A stretch of DNA of 64,000 nt, taken from NCBI GenBank assembly GCA_964247385.1, contig CAXTUB010000001.1, positions 62,001 to 126,000 on the forward strand. Reading direction: 5' to 3'. Both the position numbers and the translations under genes were made by a program. How positions within the stretch are numbered: the first letter of the stretch is position 1; every line of letters starts with the position of its first letter. This DNA is from TMP-86 sp964247385. GTDB taxonomy: Bacteria; Pseudomonadota; Gammaproteobacteria; Steroidobacterales; Steroidobacteraceae. Below the pieces are notes generated by a model that was given only the letters and a program-made list of their open reading frames with translations, made no database searches and had not been told where the DNA came from. Positions 1 to 9,273 of the stretch are shown here, piece by piece.

Positions 1-1506
1 GATGGTTTGGCGCGCGCCGCTGCGGCCGGCGCCAGCCGCGCCGGCGCCAAGGCCATGACGTTTGGCACGATCACGGTTTCCGACGGAATTTCGAATGGCT
101 CGCCCGGCATGCGCTACTCGCTCGTGTCGCGCGAAGTGATCGCGGACTCCATCGAGACGGTTGCCGGAGCGCAAGGTTTCGACGGATTGGTTGCCATCGG
201 CGGCTGCGACAAGAACATGCCGGGGTGCCTGATCGCGCTGGCGCGGCTCGATCGACCGTCGGTGTTCGTCTACGGCGGCACCATCAAGCCGGGTCCGGAG
301 CGCAGCGACATCGTTTCGGTGTTCGAAGCGGTCGGCGGTTACGCGGCCGGCTCGGTCAGCGAAGAAAAATTGCGCTTTGTCGAGCGCACCGCAATTCCCG
401 GGCCGGGCTCATGCGCCGGAATGTACACGGCCAACACCATGGCCTCGGCAATCGAGGCGCTGGGCATGAGCTTGCCCAACAGCTCAGCGCAAGAAGCGGA
501 GTCCGCTCACAAGCAGGATGATTGCGAAAGTGCCGGCGCAGCGGTGGTCAATCTACTGCGTCTCGGGTTGCGGCCCAGCGACATCATGACTCGTAAGGCA
601 TTCGAGAACGCAATCACCGTGGTCATTGCTCTCGGCGGCTCGACCAATGCCGTGTTGCATCTGTTGGCCATCGCTCACGCCGCAAAAGTACCGCTGGAGC
701 TCGATGATTTCACGCGCATTGGCGCGCGCGTCCCGGTGCTCGCGGACTTGCGGCCGAGCGGGCGCTATTCCATGTCCGAGCTCATCGGCATCGGTGGAAT
801 TCAGCCGTTGATGAAAATGCTTTTCGAGGCCGATCTTCTTTATGGCGATTGTCTGACAGTGACGGGCGCCAGTTTGGAAGAGAATCTCGCTCGGGTTCCG
901 CGTTATCCGGACGGACAACAAATCATCCGGCCATTCAGAGATCCGATTAAGAGCGAGAGCCATCTCGTTGTGATGTACGGAAATGTTGCTCCTGAAGGTG
1001 CGGTGGCCAAGATTACGGGAAAAGAGGGGATGCGCTTTTCCGGGCGTGCCCGAGTGTTCGAGGGCGAGGAACGCGCGCTGGACGGAATTTTGCGCGGCGA
1101 GGTGATCAAAGGAGATGTGGTCGTGATCCGCAATGAAGGGCCGGTGGGTGGGCCGGGCATGCGCGAGATGCTGAGCCCCACAGGCGCTATCATGGGCAAG
1201 GGTCTTGGCCGCGATGTTGCGTTGATTACCGATGGAAGATTTTCCGGCGGTAGTCATGGCTTTGTGGTGGGGCACGTCAGTCCGGAAGCAGCGCTCGGCG
1301 GTCCGATTGCGTTGATCCGCGATGGTGATCCAATTTCGATCGATGCCGAAACGCGCGAGATTCAGATGCGTGTCGATGAAGACGTGTTGCTCCAACGCCG
1401 CGCCGAGTGGCGCGCGCCGTCAGCGTACGCAACGCGCGGTGCACTCGCGAAATATGCGCGTGTCGTGAGTAGCGCATCGCGCGGAGCGATCACCGATGGC
1501 GACTGA
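1..1506 (+). CDS. ilvD: Dihydroxy-acid dehydratase (5' truncated by window edge)
   Basis: Dehydrates 2,3-dihydroxy-acids to 2-keto acids in valine, leucine and isoleucine synthesis. The frame is open from base 1, so about 60 N-terminal residues are missing compared with the usual ~560. Visible family motifs are GGCDKNMPGC and GPGSCAGMYTANTM, which carry the iron-sulfur and substrate-site cysteines, then ALGGSTNAVLH and, near the C-terminus, DGRFSGGSHG. The gene reads intact to its TGA. It belongs to the IlvD/Edd family; sugar-acid dehydratases are the alternative, but the SAQEAES and PNSSA region fits IlvD. The next gene, tonB, starts 70 bases downstream and is unrelated in function. Confidence 0.93.
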   Translation, partial: DGLARAAAAGASRAGAKAMTFGTITVSDGISNGSPGMRYSLVSREVIADSIETVAGAQGFDGLVAIGGCDKNMPGCLIALARLDRPSVFVYGGTIKPGPERSDIVSVFEAVGGYAAGSVSEEKLRFVERTAIPGPGSCAGMYTANTMASAIEALGMSLPNSSAQEAESAHKQDDCESAGAAVVNLLRLGLRPSDIMTRKAFENAITVVIALGGSTNAVLHLLAIAHAAKVPLELDDFTRIGARVPVLADLRPSGRYSMSELIGIGGIQPLMKMLFEADLLYGDCLTVTGASLEENLARVPRYPDGQQIIRPFRDPIKSESHLVVMYGNVAPEGAVAKITGKEGMRFSGRARVFEGEERALDGILRGEVIKGDVVVIRNEGPVGGPGMREMLSPTGAIMGKGLGRDVALITDGRFSGGSHGFVVGHVSPEAALGGPIALIRDGDPISIDAETREIQMRVDEDVLLQRRAEWRAPSAYATRGALAKYARVVSSASRGAITDGD

Positions 1507-1575
1507 AACTCGCTTGCAGACATGAGTAAAGGTATGGCAGGCTTTCCAAGCACATAAGGGGACAAGCTTTTCCGC

Positions 1576-2214
1576 ATGTACGAATATCAAGAACCTTCCC
1601 TGTTTTCCGGCAAGCGCGGCCTTGTCTTCATCATCGTCGTCATTTTCCATATTGGGCTGGGCTACGCGTTGGTGAACGGGTTGGCGCGTCGCATCGTTCA
1701 AACCATCATTCCGCCGGTGGAGATTGCGCAGATCGAAAAACCCAAAGTGGACGACAAGCCGCCACCGCCGCCGCCGAAGATCGAACAGATCAAGCCATTC
1801 GTGCCTCCGCCTGAAATCGTCGACATCCAACAGGCTCCAGCCGAGACGACGGCGATCACGCAAGTGGCGAGCACGAATACTCCCGCCCCCGTCGCTCCGC
1901 CGCCGCCCAAGCAAGTTGCGCGCACGCCGGTCAAGCAGGACCCAAGGCATCCGCTCAAAATTGGCGAGGAGTGGTACCCGGATGCGTCCAAGCGTGCGGG
2001 AGAGGAAGGACGTTGCATCGTCAAGATTCACATCATGGCAACGGGTCAAATCACCGATGCGCAATTGCAGCAGACCTCGGGGTTTCCGCGATTGGATGAA
2101 GCGTGCCTCAAAGCGGTGAAGGGTCAGCGCATGATTGCGCCGACTGAGGACGGCAAGCCCATCGAGGCCGATGCGGTGCTGCCGATTCAGTGGAAGTTAA
2201 GAGCGGGCGGCTGA
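1576..2214 (+). CDS. tonB: TonB family energy transducer
   Basis: A 212-residue periplasm-spanning protein that passes proton-motive energy to outer-membrane receptors. The N-terminal anchor helix is at about residues 15-35, followed by a proline-rich stretch (PPPPPPKIEQ, APPPPK) at about 55-120. The C-terminal TonB domain includes GRCIVKIHIMATGQITDAQL and ends in a beta strand (PIQWKL). It is the first gene of a tonB-exbB-exbD-exbD set on the same strand, the order known from Xanthomonas. I saw no clear Fur box upstream, so iron control cannot be claimed. Confidence 0.9.
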   Translation: MYEYQEPSLFSGKRGLVFIIVVIFHIGLGYALVNGLARRIVQTIIPPVEIAQIEKPKVDDKPPPPPPKIEQIKPFVPPPEIVDIQQAPAETTAITQVASTNTPAPVAPPPPKQVARTPVKQDPRHPLKIGEEWYPDASKRAGEEGRCIVKIHIMATGQITDAQLQQTSGFPRLDEACLKAVKGQRMIAPTEDGKPIEADAVLPIQWKLRAGG

Positions 2215-2327
2215 GGCCGCATGCAAGCATTGGCGTTGCATTGACGTTTGAGGTGAGTCCGTCGAAGGCTTGCCTTGTTTCAAGAGCAGAGTTTTTTCTA
2301 TAACGATTAGCAGAGGAAGTCGCTTTC

Positions 2328-3071
2328 ATGCCAGAGACATCAGTCGAAAACCCATATGGTCTCGGATCGCTATGGGCGCAGGGCGATTTCGTCGCCAAGG
2401 GCACGTTGATCATTCTGGTCATCATGTCGTTCCTAACTTGGTTCATCATGATCACCAAGTTTTTCGATCAACGGCGCATGCGCTCGCAAGCGGCTGAAGC
2501 CGAGAAGGAATTTTGGAACGCGAGCAGCCTGACGGACGCCATCGCGAAGTTGAAGGGTGCATCGAACCCGTTTCGCGCGCTCGCGGAGACGGGCAAGCAG
2601 GCATTCGAGCATCACGAAGTCAACAAAGCCCGTTTGGCGGGAGCGATCGACACCAGCGAATGGATCACGCAGTCGTTGCAGCGCACGGGTGACACCATCG
2701 TGGGCCGCATGCAATCCGGTCTTCCGGTACTTGCCTCGGTGGGCTCGACGGCGCCGTTCGTCGGTTTGTTCGGTACGGTGTGGGGCATTTATCACGCGCT
2801 CATCGCCATCAGCTTGGCGGGTCAGGCGTCCATCGACAAGGTGGCAGGCCCCGTGGGCGAGGCACTCATCATGACGGCCATCGGTCTTGCGGTGGCGGTG
2901 CCCGCGGTGTTGGGCTACAACGTGTTACTGCGGAGAAACAAGGTGGTGCAGGAGCGGGTGACGCATTTTGCGCACGAGTTGCATGCTTACCTCATCTCGG
3001 GCGCCAAGATGGGGTTGGGTCTCGATCGGGCGGCTGTGGTCTCGGGGAAACCCGCGGCTGCCGTTCGCTAA
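2328..3071 (+). CDS. exbB: ExbB, MotA/TolQ/ExbB proton channel protein
   Basis: A 247-residue inner-membrane protein that forms the proton channel energising TonB. Helices are seen at about residues 25-47, 140-165 and 185-205. The family motif PVLASVGSTAPFVGLFGTVWG lies before the second helix, and the last helix carries the conserved TAIGLAVAVPAV stretch. An AGGAAG ribosome site precedes the ATG. It lies 113 bases after tonB and 21 bases before the first exbD. TolQ is excluded by the neighbouring tonB and the absence of tolR, tolA, tolB and pal. Confidence 0.92.
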   Translation: MPETSVENPYGLGSLWAQGDFVAKGTLIILVIMSFLTWFIMITKFFDQRRMRSQAAEAEKEFWNASSLTDAIAKLKGASNPFRALAETGKQAFEHHEVNKARLAGAIDTSEWITQSLQRTGDTIVGRMQSGLPVLASVGSTAPFVGLFGTVWGIYHALIAISLAGQASIDKVAGPVGEALIMTAIGLAVAVPAVLGYNVLLRRNKVVQERVTHFAHELHAYLISGAKMGLGLDRAAVVSGKPAAAVR

Positions 3072-3092
3072 AAGCGGCGTCGGAGCGACACC

Positions 3093-3524
3093 ATGGCCAT
3101 GAGTTTGGGTCGAAGCGACGAGGGACAGGCCATGTCCGATATCAACGTGACGCCGCTGGTCGACGTCATGTTGGTTTTGCTGATCATCTTCATCATCACC
3201 ATTCCGGTCATCATTCGGCAAGTGCCGGTGGTGTTGCCCAAAGCCACCAACGTACCTACGCAGACTCGTCCGGAGAACATTACGATCGCCGTGACCAAGG
3301 ACGGCAAGACGTATTGGAACGGCAGGGAGATGGCCGATCAGAACGCGCTGTTGAATGAGCTGCGGCGAATCGCCCGGCAAGATCCGCAGCCCGAAGTGCA
3401 TATTCGCGGCGACTCGGAAGCCCGCTACATGTATGTGGGCTTGGTGCTCGTTGCGGCGCAACGCATCGGCATTCGTAAAGTCGGATTCATCACCGAACCC
3501 GATCGTCCGGGCGGTGGGGGTTAA
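3093..3524 (+). CDS. exbD: ExbD1, biopolymer transport protein
   Basis: A 143-residue protein with one N-terminal helix (about 22-42) and a periplasmic ExbD/TolR domain. The motif SDINVTPLVDVMLVLLIIF contains the membrane aspartate (in PLVD) that carries protons in this family. It works with ExbB and TonB. The next gene is a second, clearly distinct ExbD, 11 bases downstream. Two ATGs lie close together (3093 and 3105) and either may be used. Confidence 0.92.
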   Translation: MAMSLGRSDEGQAMSDINVTPLVDVMLVLLIIFIITIPVIIRQVPVVLPKATNVPTQTRPENITIAVTKDGKTYWNGREMADQNALLNELRRIARQDPQPEVHIRGDSEARYMYVGLVLVAAQRIGIRKVGFITEPDRPGGGG

Positions 3525-3535
3525 GGAGCAGCTTT

Positions 3536-3946
3536 ATGGCAATGAGTGCGGGAGGAGGCGAGGGCGAGTCGTACTCCGATATCAATATGACGCCGCTCAT
3601 CGACATCATGTTGGTGTTGCTGATCATCTTCATCATCACGATTCCGGTCATGACACACGCCGTCAAGATCGACAACCCGCCGCCCAATCCGGCGCCGCCG
3701 CCGGTCGATCCGGTGGTGGTGAATATTTCCATCGACTTCGACGGCACATTGATGTGGAACAACCAGGCTATCGATCGCAAAGAGATGCAGGGCTACATCT
3801 CACAGGAAGCAGTGAAGACGCCGCAGCCTGAAGTGCACATCACGGTGGATAAGTTTGCAAAGTACGAGAAAGTTGCGCAGACCCTGGCTGATTTGCAGAG
3901 CCGTGGTCTCAAGAAAATCGGCTTCGTCAACAACGAACTATTCTGA
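3536..3946 (+). CDS. exbD: ExbD2, second biopolymer transport protein
   Basis: A 136-residue ExbD paralogue with the same layout: SDINMTPLIDIMLVLLIIF at about residues 18-36, then a periplasmic domain with a PPPNPAPPP linker. A strong AAGGAG site stands 8 bases before the ATG. Paired exbD genes after exbB are known from Xanthomonas, where the second copy affects only some TonB-dependent functions. Whether that division of labour applies here is inference. Confidence 0.92.
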   Translation: MAMSAGGGEGESYSDINMTPLIDIMLVLLIIFIITIPVMTHAVKIDNPPPNPAPPPVDPVVVNISIDFDGTLMWNNQAIDRKEMQGYISQEAVKTPQPEVHITVDKFAKYEKVAQTLADLQSRGLKKIGFVNNELF

Positions 3947-4005
3947 GAGCTCGAGGGCGCAGTACGCTTCGTCTTGAACCTCGGGCGCACGTAGAGGAAA
4001 CACCA

Positions 4006-5244
4006 ATGAATTCAGTGAGATTGCAAGGGCGCGCAAGCGCCTGGGCGGCGTTTTGTGTGGGCTTTGGACTGCTGCTGAGCGGCGCCGCGGGCGCGGCCGA
4101 GAAGCAGATCAGCCGCTCGATCGGCAAAGAAATGCAAGCGGCGCAAAAAGCGCTGCAGGCCAATCAGTGGAACGACGCGCTGAAGAATTTGGATGCAGCA
4201 GCTTCAAAGCCGGGCATCAATGCATTTGATCGTACGAAAATCAATGAGTTCAAAGGCTTTGCTTACATTCGGCTGAACAACAATAAGGCTGCGCTGCAGG
4301 CGTATGAGCAAGCGCTGCAGGGCGGCGAGTACACGCCGGAGGAGATCGCCAAGACCGACAAGATTATTTTTACTCTGGCGGCCAGTATTCAGGATTATCC
4401 GAAGGCGCTCGAGTACGGCAAGAAGCTCGTGGATGGCGGCGGCGCCAACACGGACACGTTTGCCGTGATGGGACAAACCTATTACCTCCAGAAGGACTGT
4501 AAGAACGCCGCTGTCTGGATCGACCGGGCCATTACCTCATCCAAGAAAGCCGGTGAAGCGCCGAAAGAAGCGTTTTACCAAATCAAACTACGCTGTGCGT
4601 TCGATGCAAACGATAACGCGGCGACTCAGGCTGCTTTGAATGATTTAATTCGCCTGACCGACAAAACGGAGTACTGGAATCAGCTCATTCGCTTCATGCT
4701 GCAAGATGAGCGCGACGACCGTAACATCCTCATGTTGTATCGCGTCATGTACAACACGAATTCCATGAGCGCGAGCAATTATTACGTGGAGATGGCGCAG
4801 CTCTTGTTGGACGCGGGTCTGCCGGGCGAAGCGCAGGCCGTGTTGGAAAAGGCATTTGCTTCCGGAGCGGTCAAAGACGATCAGAAAGAGCGCACCACGC
4901 GCATCTTGAATGCGGCAAAGACGCGCGCCGATGCCGATCGCAAAGGGTTAGCGCAGTTGGATGCGGAAGCACAGAAAAGCAAGTCGGGTGAAGCCGACGT
5001 AAAACTTGGGGAAGTGTATTACGGCTTCGGCGACTATCAGAATGCAGTCAAGGCGCTGCAGCGTGGGCTCGCGAAAGGACAGGTCAAACGGCCCGACGAG
5101 GCCAATGTGTACCTGGGTCTCGCGGAGTCTGCGCTGAAGAATACGACGGATGCCAAGAAAGCGTTCGCGGCGCTCAAAGGCTCGAGCAATTTGAGTCCGC
5201 GGGTGTTGAGCTTGTGGGATCTTTACGCCGATAAAAAGGCCTGA
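4006..5244 (+). CDS. Secreted tetratricopeptide-repeat protein of the TonB cluster
   Basis: A 412-residue protein with a signal peptide (hydrophobic residues about 13-30, AGAAGAAEK cleavage region), followed by helical TPR-like repeats through the whole chain, for example about 40-130 and 325-400. It is probably periplasmic and mediates protein contacts. It follows exbD2 by 59 bases with an AGAGGAAA ribosome site, so it is probably co-transcribed with the TonB system. No catalytic motif is visible. A role in assembling or modulating the TonB machine is inferred from position only. Confidence 0.8.
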   Translation: MNSVRLQGRASAWAAFCVGFGLLLSGAAGAAEKQISRSIGKEMQAAQKALQANQWNDALKNLDAAASKPGINAFDRTKINEFKGFAYIRLNNNKAALQAYEQALQGGEYTPEEIAKTDKIIFTLAASIQDYPKALEYGKKLVDGGGANTDTFAVMGQTYYLQKDCKNAAVWIDRAITSSKKAGEAPKEAFYQIKLRCAFDANDNAATQAALNDLIRLTDKTEYWNQLIRFMLQDERDDRNILMLYRVMYNTNSMSASNYYVEMAQLLLDAGLPGEAQAVLEKAFASGAVKDDQKERTTRILNAAKTRADADRKGLAQLDAEAQKSKSGEADVKLGEVYYGFGDYQNAVKALQRGLAKGQVKRPDEANVYLGLAESALKNTTDAKKAFAALKGSSNLSPRVLSLWDLYADKKA

Positions 5245-5276
5245 GCAGGCTGAGCCGCGCAGGTTGAGAGGGCCCG

Positions 5277-5282
5277 TATAAT
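5277..5282 (+). promoter_or_regulatory. Possible -10 hexamer for the peroxiredoxin gene
   Basis: A perfect TATAAT lies 27 bases before the peroxiredoxin start codon, in otherwise GC-rich sequence. No good -35 element is seen at the right spacing (GCCGCG-like), so this is only a candidate promoter. Confidence 0.3.
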
Positions 5283-5309
5283 GATTCCAAATCTTCTTTC
5301 GGAGCATCG

Positions 5310-5792
5310 ATGACCATCAAAGCAGGCGACAAGATGCCGGCGGGAACGTTCACGACCATGACCAAGGAAGGTCCGCAAAAAATCACCACCGATACCTTGT
5401 TCAAGGGCAAGACCGTGGTGCTGTTCGCCGTCCCCGGCGCGTTCACGCCCACGTGCGACGCCAAGCATTTGCCCGGGTTCGTTGAATCGGCCGACAAGAT
5501 CCGCGCCAAAGGCGTCGACACTATTGCGTGTATGTCGGTCAATGATGTGTTCGTAATGAACGCCTGGGGCAAGCAAAGCAATGTGTCCGACAAGGTGATG
5601 ATGCTTGCCGATGGCAATGGTGAATACGCCAAATCACTCGGGCTCGAGCTCGATGCGAAAGGTTATGGCATGGGCACGCGTGCGCAGCGGTTCGCCATTC
5701 TGGTCAAGGACGGCATCGCGAAGTCCGTCGATGTCGAGACGGGCGGCGAGTTCAAGGTGTCCTCAGCCGAAAGCGTCTTGGGGCGACTTTAA
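5310..5792 (+). CDS. Peroxiredoxin, Prx5/AhpE-like
   Basis: A 160-residue cytosolic thiol peroxidase that reduces hydrogen peroxide and organic peroxides. The active-site motif VPGAFTPTCDAKHLPGF places the peroxidatic cysteine at residue 49; Cys74 is a possible resolving residue. Length and the FTPTC motif match the Prx5 group with glutathione- or glutaredoxin-linked turnover, rather than typical 2-Cys AhpC. GGAGC precedes the ATG. Its TAA overlaps the end of the convergent etfA gene by four bases. Confidence 0.9.
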   Translation: MTIKAGDKMPAGTFTTMTKEGPQKITTDTLFKGKTVVLFAVPGAFTPTCDAKHLPGFVESADKIRAKGVDTIACMSVNDVFVMNAWGKQSNVSDKVMMLADGNGEYAKSLGLELDAKGYGMGTRAQRFAILVKDGIAKSVDVETGGEFKVSSAESVLGRL

Positions 5793-6736
5793 CCGACCAG
5801 CCGCTCGAGCTCGGGCACCACTTGAAATAAGTCGCCGACCAGACCTACGTCTGCGATTTCGAAAATCGGCGCCTCGCTGTCCTTGTTGATGGCGACGATG
5901 GTGCGCGCATCCTTGATGCCGGTGAGATGCTGAATGGCACCGGAAATTCCGACGGCGATGTAGAGCTCCGGCGAAATGATTTTTCCAGTCTGGCCGACTT
6001 GCATTTCATTGGGCGCATAGCCCGCGTCGACGGCCGCCCGCGATGCGCCGATGGCGGCGCCGATTTTGTCCGCGAACGAATGCAATAGCTTGAAATTCTC
6101 GGCGCTGCCGAGAGCCCGCCCGCCCGAGACCACGCGGCTGGCCGATTGCAAGTCGGGCCGATCTGTGGCTCCAGAGCGCACGCCGATAAAGCGGGTGTGG
6201 GTGGGAAGCTGCACGTCGAGCTGGCGGGTTTCAACCGCGGCGGCCGAAGGGCCATTCGGCGCAGCCTCGAACGAGGCGACGCGCACGGTGGCCACGACTT
6301 TGGCCGCGGGCGCCGCCGCAATGGTCACGATGGCGTTGCCCGCATAGCTCGGGCGGCGAAATTGATACGCGGATTCCACTGCCATGAGCTCGCTGACTTG
6401 AGAGACTCCGAGAAGAGCCGCAACCCGTGGCATCAAGTCCTTGCCGAAGCTGGTGGAACCGCCGAACACATGAGTGAACCCGGCTGCCAGCGCAGCGATT
6501 TGCGGCGCAAACACGGCCGCGAGCGGGTGCTCATTTTCGGCGCGGTCGATGCGCATCACGCGGCTCACGCCTGCGATTTGCGCCGCCTGGGCCGCAACGG
6601 CCGCCGTGTCGGAGCCCAGCACCGCAATACAAATCTCAGCGCCGGCAATCGCGCTCGCGCACGCAACGCATTTTGCAACCGCCGCGCTCAACTTGCCGCC
6701 GGCATGTTCCGCAACGATGAGTATTTTTTCCATCAA
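5789..6736 (-). CDS. etfA: Electron transfer flavoprotein alpha subunit
   Basis: A 315-residue FAD-binding subunit of ETF, which carries electrons from acyl-CoA and other dehydrogenases to ETF-ubiquinone oxidoreductase. The C-terminal FAD domain (about residues 195-310) has the conserved SGGRALGSAENF, GQTGKIISPELYIAVGISG and INKDSEAPIFEIADVGLVGD segments. It overlaps etfB by four bases (ATGA), so the two are translationally coupled. It is full length. Confidence 0.96.
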   Translation of the reverse strand: MMEKILIVAEHAGGKLSAAVAKCVACASAIAGAEICIAVLGSDTAAVAAQAAQIAGVSRVMRIDRAENEHPLAAVFAPQIAALAAGFTHVFGGSTSFGKDLMPRVAALLGVSQVSELMAVESAYQFRRPSYAGNAIVTIAAAPAAKVVATVRVASFEAAPNGPSAAAVETRQLDVQLPTHTRFIGVRSGATDRPDLQSASRVVSGGRALGSAENFKLLHSFADKIGAAIGASRAAVDAGYAPNEMQVGQTGKIISPELYIAVGISGAIQHLTGIKDARTIVAINKDSEAPIFEIADVGLVGDLFQVVPELERLVG

Positions 6737-7485
6737 ATGAGTCCTTTTTTCTTGAGCGCGTCCACCAGCTCGCTCGCGGTCTTGACCATGACGCCTTTTT
6801 GGCGCCGAGCCGGCGCTTCGGTCTTGACGACTTTGAGATTCGATTCGGCAGTGACGCCCAATTCGGCGAACTGCACCACATCGAGAGGCTTTTTCTTCGC
6901 CTTCATGATGTCGGGAAGCTTCACGTAGCGCGGCTCATTGAGGCGTAGATCGGCCGTGATCACCGCCGGCAAATCGATTTCGATGGTCTCGAGACCCGCA
7001 TCGACCTCGCGCGTCACCGTCGCCTTGCCATCGGAAATTTCGAGCTTCGATGCGAACGTCGCTTGCGGCCGATCCCACAATGCTGCCAGCATTTGCCCGG
7101 TTTGATTGGCATCATCATCGATGGCTTGCTTTCCCAAAATGACGAGGTCGGGATTCTCTTTGCGCACGAGCGCATGAAAAACCATGGCTGCCGTCAGGGG
7201 CTGAGTCGCGGCATCCGACTGCACCAAGACGGCCCGGTCCGCACCCATTGCAAGCGCAGTGCGCAATTGTTGCTGCGCATCCGAAACGCCTAAAGAAACT
7301 GCCAGCACTTCCACCGCGCCGCCGCTGCGCTCTTTGATACGCAGCGCTTCCTCGAGCGCAATTTCATCGAAAGGATTGATTCCCATCTTGACGCCGTCCA
7401 GCATGACGCCCGTTCCGTCCGCCTTCACTCGCACGCGCACGTTGTAATCCACCACGCGCTTGACGCACACCATCACTTTTTTCAT
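6733..7485 (-). CDS. etfB: Electron transfer flavoprotein beta subunit
   Basis: A 250-residue AMP-binding partner of EtfA. The signature PDLVILGKQAIDDDANQTGQ is at about residues 115-134, and the N-terminus MKKVMVCVKRVVDYNV is typical. It lies 12 bases downstream of an IclR-family regulator on the same strand, so iclR-etfB-etfA looks like one transcript and the regulator may control electron flow from an oxidised substrate. Confidence 0.96.
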   Translation of the reverse strand: MKKVMVCVKRVVDYNVRVRVKADGTGVMLDGVKMGINPFDEIALEEALRIKERSGGAVEVLAVSLGVSDAQQQLRTALAMGADRAVLVQSDAATQPLTAAMVFHALVRKENPDLVILGKQAIDDDANQTGQMLAALWDRPQATFASKLEISDGKATVTREVDAGLETIEIDLPAVITADLRLNEPRYVKLPDIMKAKKKPLDVVQFAELGVTAESNLKVVKTEAPARRQKGVMVKTASELVDALKKKGLI

Positions 7486-7497
7486 TCGGTGATCTCG

Positions 7498-8283
7498 CTA
7501 TTCAACTGAAGAAGCGCGCGCGGCAACCGCCGCCTGGATGTCGCGCGCGCAATTTTGAAGCTTTCGCAGGAAACGCTCATGTAATTCGGCGGCGGACAAA
7601 GCGCGCGAGGCAACGCGCAGTCCAAGCGCGGCGGGTGCGGAGCCGCGCGCCGCAACGGGCACCGCGAGCCAAAGATCATCCGAGGCGCGACGCGCGCTGG
7701 CGGACGTGGCGAAGCCTTGAGCTGCGATTTCTGCAATCTGAGTTTCGAGCTCCGCTGGATTCTTGGCAAGCCGCGCATCGGGCTGCAGGCCTTGCGGGAT
7801 GTGATCATAGATGCCGGAGCGCTCGGCGTGCGACAGCTGCGACAAAACGATTCGCCCGAGCGCGGAACCCAAGAGCGACAAACGGCTACCTGGCGACAGA
7901 CGCTCAGCGCACAGCGGACTCGAGCGATCGGTGCATGCGCGGATCTGCACGTAGTCCCCTTGCCGCGTGCCGAGCGCCAGCGGCCAAACGGTTTCCCGGG
8001 CCAACGCGTTCACTCGAGGCATGGCCTCTTGCAGCACCCATGCATCGTCGTTGAATCCGTCGCTCAGCGAGTTGATGGCTGGAGTGAGCCGATAGCGGTC
8101 ATCGGCCGCATCGCGTACCGCAAGGCCGGCGCCGCACAATGTCTCGAGCACCCGGTACACCGTCGTGCGCGGCAGTTTGACCTCGGCTGCAATCGCAGAC
8201 ACGGTGGCGCTGGGGCGTGAGTTGAGCGCGGTCAGCGCATCCAGGCCGCGGACCAATGCGCGAATGGGACGTGTGGATTCCAT
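7498..8283 (-). CDS. IclR-family transcriptional regulator
   Basis: A 261-residue protein starting at MESTRPIRALVRGL. The N-terminal winged helix-turn-helix (about 10-70) shows ATVSAIAAEVKLPRTTVYRVLETL; the C-terminal ligand-binding domain (about 85-255) has the usual GSRLSLLGSALGRIVLSQL region. The open frame extends upstream, but the chosen ATG fits the family N-terminus. It is divergent from an ABC importer and precedes etfB. The 66-base gap to the importer is a likely operator region, though I could not define a palindrome there. The effector is unknown. Confidence 0.88.
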   Translation of the reverse strand: MESTRPIRALVRGLDALTALNSRPSATVSAIAAEVKLPRTTVYRVLETLCGAGLAVRDAADDRYRLTPAINSLSDGFNDDAWVLQEAMPRVNALARETVWPLALGTRQGDYVQIRACTDRSSPLCAERLSPGSRLSLLGSALGRIVLSQLSHAERSGIYDHIPQGLQPDARLAKNPAELETQIAEIAAQGFATSASARRASDDLWLAVPVAARGSAPAALGLRVASRALSAAELHERFLRKLQNCARDIQAAVAARASSVE

Positions 8284-8349
8284 AATCGGTGGCGATGAAG
8301 TCGCGGGGCGATTATACACGGGCAATCTCGCGCATCGGCATAATGCAGC

Positions 8350-9273
8350 ATGCTTCGCTTTGTATTGACCCGCGTGGCAAGCGCAGTGCCGACGCTGCTC
8401 GTGATCATCACACTGGCATTCGCTTTGATTCATGCGGCGCCGGGCGGACCCTTCGACGAAGAGCAGGCCATGCCCGCGCCGATTCGCGCCAATCTCGATG
8501 CAGCTTACGGCTTGGATCAGCCGCTCGGCGTGCAGTACATACGATATCTGCGAGGAATTTTACACTTCGACTTTGGGCCTTCGTTCAAGTATCGAGATTT
8601 TTCCGTGAGCGACCTCATTGCGCAAGGCTTGCCCGTCAGTGCGACGGTGGGCGCGTTGGCGCTCGGGCTCGCATTGCTCTTTGGCGTGCTGGCCGGTAGC
8701 GCGGCGGCCGTCCGTCCGGGAACGTGGCTCGACCGCGCGGTCATGGGAATCTCCGTGGCCGGCCTTGCGGTGCCGACTTTCGTATTACTGCCGCTCCTCA
8801 CGCTCGTATTTGGCGTGCGTCTGCATTGGCTGCCTGTCGCGGGTTGGGATCCGGGCGCGGTGCGTTTTCTCATCCTGCCGGTGATCGCGCTGGCGTTGCC
8901 GCCGCTCGCCGTGATCTCGCGTCTCACCCGAAGCAGCATGCTCGAAGTCCTGGATCAGCCGTTCATTCGCACGGCGCGCGCCAAAGGTTTACCTGCGGCC
9001 CTCATCATCTGGCGGCACGCGCTGCCGCCCGCACTGATTCCGGTGACCGGTTATCTGGCGCCGGCCACAGCCGCCATATTGACGGGCTCATTGGTGGTCG
9101 AGTCCATCGCCGGCTTGCCGGGGGTCGGGCGATACCTCGTGCAGGGCGCGCTGAATCGCGATTACACGCTGGTGTTGGGCATGGTCATCGTGTACTCATC
9201 GTTGCTGATCGGGGCCGGGCTCATCTTCGATGTGCTGCATGCAGTGCTCGACCCCCGCGTGCGCGTGCCCTGA
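8350..9273 (+). CDS. Dpp/Opp-type ABC transporter permease (DppB-like)
   Basis: A 307-residue inner-membrane permease with an N-terminal helix, an extended periplasmic loop and five more helices. The EAA loop RTARAKGLPAALIIWRHALP (about residues 212-231) contacts the ATPases. It is the first gene of a four-gene importer unit; the next permease overlaps it (TGATG). The family carries peptides, nickel or other small solutes. The substrate cannot be told because no binding-protein gene is present. Confidence 0.9.
   Translation: MLRFVLTRVASAVPTLLVIITLAFALIHAAPGGPFDEEQAMPAPIRANLDAAYGLDQPLGVQYIRYLRGILHFDFGPSFKYRDFSVSDLIAQGLPVSATVGALALGLALLFGVLAGSAAAVRPGTWLDRAVMGISVAGLAVPTFVLLPLLTLVFGVRLHWLPVAGWDPGAVRFLILPVIALALPPLAVISRLTRSSMLEVLDQPFIRTARAKGLPAALIIWRHALPPALIPVTGYLAPATAAILTGSLVVESIAGLPGVGRYLVQGALNRDYTLVLGMVIVYSSLLIGAGLIFDVLHAVLDPRVRVP

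Noticed and set aside
553..1395. Long antisense frames within ilvD and other GC-rich genes
   Set aside because: They mirror the sense gene codon periodicity, have His/Arg/Ala-rich translations and no family motifs.
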